9,851 nt of DNA from Verrucomicrobiota bacterium (GTDB taxonomy: Bacteria; Verrucomicrobiota; Verrucomicrobiia; Methylacidiphilales; Verrucolacustridaceae). The stretch covers positions 1-9,851 of the forward strand of contig RGTE01000038.1 of the NCBI GenBank assembly GCA_010025475.1, read 5' to 3'. This document shows, one piece after another, positions 8,592 to 9,851 of this stretch. Under the pieces are notes generated by a model that made no database searches, was not told where the DNA came from, and was given only the letters and a program-made list of their open reading frames with translations. A program made the translations under genes and the position numbers. Within the stretch, counting starts at the first letter, position 1, and each line of letters begins with the position of its first letter.

Positions 8592-8622
8592 GGGAACGGC
8601 TTGCGGGTCGCCAAACGTTCCT
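8592..8622 (+). repeat. Inverted repeat in the secDF-recJ gap (hairpin, possible weak terminator)
   Basis: GGAACG (8593-8598) and CGTTCC (8616-8621) form a 6-base-pair stem, extendable by one G-U pair, around a 17-base loop in which GGC/GCC could pair alternatively. It lies just after the secDF stop and is followed by TTATTTC, only a loose T-rich tract. It may act as a weak terminator or attenuator, or as an mRNA end structure. The large loop and short tract make a strong terminator unlikely. Confidence 0.35.
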
Positions 8623-8634
8623 TATTTCATAAGG
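8620..8634 (+). repeat. Perfect inverted repeat directly abutting the recJ start codon
   Basis: CCTTATTTCATAAGG is a perfect 6-base-pair stem (CCTTAT with ATAAGG) with a 3-base loop, ending immediately before the ATG at 8635. Its right arm contains AAGG, the only Shine-Dalgarno-like bases here, so the hairpin would hide them. It shares two bases with the preceding inverted repeat, so the two hairpins cannot both be fully formed. The repeat is plain in the sequence; a regulatory role is inference. Confidence 0.45.
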
Positions 8635-9851
8635 ATGCGTTGGATTGGGAATCCGAACCGTGCGGAGGCAGGGCAAGGCCCCGGCCAACTGATCGAGATG
8701 ATCTTGCACCGGCGGGGTCTGGTGAATGCCAATGAAAGGGAACTATTCCTCAGTCCCAAACTCGCCCGTCTTTCGCCCCCCGAGCAGATTCCCGGAATGA
8801 AGGTGGCCGTGGAACTCCTCGAAAGGCATCTCCAGGCGAAAAACTCGATGGTTATCTACTCCGACTACGACGTGGATGGGATCACCAGCGCGAGTGTCCT
8901 GCGTCTCTTTCTTGAGGCGATGGGGGCGAGCACGGTTCGTCATTTTATCCCGGACCGGAAGAAAGAGGGTTACGGACTGACCTCCAAAGGCCTGGAGCGT
9001 TGCCTGGAGGCGGGCACAAAACCCGACCTCTTGATTGTTTTGGATTGTGGCACGAACAGTCGGGTTGAGGTGGAGAAGGCGAAATCGGCGGGTATGGATG
9101 TCCTGATTGTCGACCATCATCAGATCGGCGACACCGCGCCTAGCGACGCCTTGGTGAATCCCCAACTGGGAAAAGAGGACCATCATCTCTGTACGGCTGG
9201 TCTCGTCTTCAAACTCTGCCATGCCTACCTCAAGGCCACCGGAAAAAAGGATCAGTTTGACCTCCGCACCGTGTTGGACCTGGTGGCGCTGGCCACGGTG
9301 GCTGATCTGGTGCCGCTGGAAAAGGACAACCGGATCTTTGTGAGGGAAGGGCTTAAGCGTCTGGTGCAAACCGTGCATCCCGGACTGCGCCGATTGATGG
9401 AAGTCTCCGGGAGCGGAGCGAGGACACCGACGACCTTCACTTTGGGTTTTCAGTTGGGGCCCAGGATCAACGCGGGAGGACGTGTGGGAGAGGCCACCGC
9501 CGGTCTTGATCTGTTGCTGAGTCGGGATCCGACCGAGACGGCGCGATTGGCCCGTGATCTTGATTTGCAAAACCGCAAGAGGCAGGAGCTGGAAGCGATG
9601 GCCCTGGAGGAGGCGGAGGAGGAGATTGGGGAGTCGCCTGAAGGCCTGGGCTTGGTGGCGGCGAGCGACCGCTGGCATCCCGGCGTGGTGGGAATTGTCG
9701 CCGCCCGCCTGGTGAGAAAATACCACCGGCCGAGCTTTGTGATCGCATTGGAGGAGGGGGCGGGGAAGGGGAGCGGGCGCGGCTTGCCCGGAGTTTCCCT
9801 GATGGATGCGCTTCGGGCCTGTGCCCCTTGCCTGAAAGGTTTTGGAGGTCA
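8635..9851 (+). CDS. recJ: Single-stranded-DNA-specific exonuclease RecJ (partial, 3' end outside window)
   Basis: RecJ is a 5'-3' exonuclease acting on single-stranded DNA in recombination and repair, in the DHH phosphoesterase superfamily with metal-dependent catalysis. The frame is open from ATG 8635 to the right edge, giving 405 residues; typical RecJ is about 570. The motifs appear in order: YSDYDVDGITS (75-85), IPDRKKEGYGL (105-115), VLDCGT (135-140), the signature VDHH (159-162), ATVADLVPL (220-228) and GPRINAGGR (275-283). The DHHA1 domain follows with WHPGVVGIVAARLV (347-360) and GSGRGLPGVSL (379-389). The C-terminal OB-like domain would lie outside the window. The start matches the family N-terminus and no other in-frame ATG, GTG or TTG lies between it and secDF. 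It follows secDF by 46 bases and may be read through from it. Confidence 0.95.
   Translation, partial: MRWIGNPNRAEAGQGPGQLIEMILHRRGLVNANERELFLSPKLARLSPPEQIPGMKVAVELLERHLQAKNSMVIYSDYDVDGITSASVLRLFLEAMGASTVRHFIPDRKKEGYGLTSKGLERCLEAGTKPDLLIVLDCGTNSRVEVEKAKSAGMDVLIVDHHQIGDTAPSDALVNPQLGKEDHHLCTAGLVFKLCHAYLKATGKKDQFDLRTVLDLVALATVADLVPLEKDNRIFVREGLKRLVQTVHPGLRRLMEVSGSGARTPTTFTLGFQLGPRINAGGRVGEATAGLDLLLSRDPTETARLARDLDLQNRKRQELEAMALEEAEEEIGESPEGLGLVAASDRWHPGVVGIVAARLVRKYHRPSFVIALEEGAGKGSGRGLPGVSLMDALRACAPCLKGFGG

Noticed and set aside
8743..9726. 327-residue minus-strand open frame near the right edge
   Set aside because: The plus strand here encodes RecJ motifs in the correct order with no stop codon, so the minus frame is a shadow.

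Overview
This window is an ordinary bacterial housekeeping region of fairly GC-rich DNA, with ten protein genes packed almost end to end on two diverging transcription units. I see no RNA gene, mobile element, CRISPR array or phage signature. The gene content and order (gap-pgk-tpiA-secG facing dagK-tgt-yajC-secDF-recJ), together with a SecD-SecF fusion, recall Verrucomicrobiota or a related PVC-type lineage. That placement is inferred from remembered gene order and protein style, not from a search.

Left half, minus strand (read from 3890 down to 1): rsmD (16S rRNA methyltransferase), then gap, pgk and tpiA (three consecutive lower-glycolysis enzymes), then secG, which runs off the left edge. 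pgk/tpiA and tpiA/secG overlap by a few bases, so the cluster looks translationally coupled. A candidate promoter lies just upstream of gap.

Right half, plus strand (3941 to the right edge): a diacylglycerol/lipid kinase-family gene, tgt (tRNA queuosine transglycosylase), yajC, a fused secDF, and recJ, which is cut by the right edge. The kinase, tgt and yajC are joined by 4-base stop/start overlaps. The tgt-yajC-secDF order is the classical queuosine/Sec-accessory operon. The two units together carry three Sec-translocase components: SecG on one arm, YajC and SecDF on the other.

The most notable observation is in tpiA. The reading frame keeps the N-terminal catalytic residues but loses the stretch that should carry the seventh and eighth phosphate-binding loops of the barrel, while the junction with secG stays intact. 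This looks like an in-frame deletion of roughly 110 bases, which could be genuine or an assembly or sequencing error. Smaller points are an extra N-terminal membrane segment on SecDF, overlapping hairpins just before recJ, and promoter candidates that would give nearly leaderless mRNAs for gap and the kinase gene. I found no convincing novel system here.
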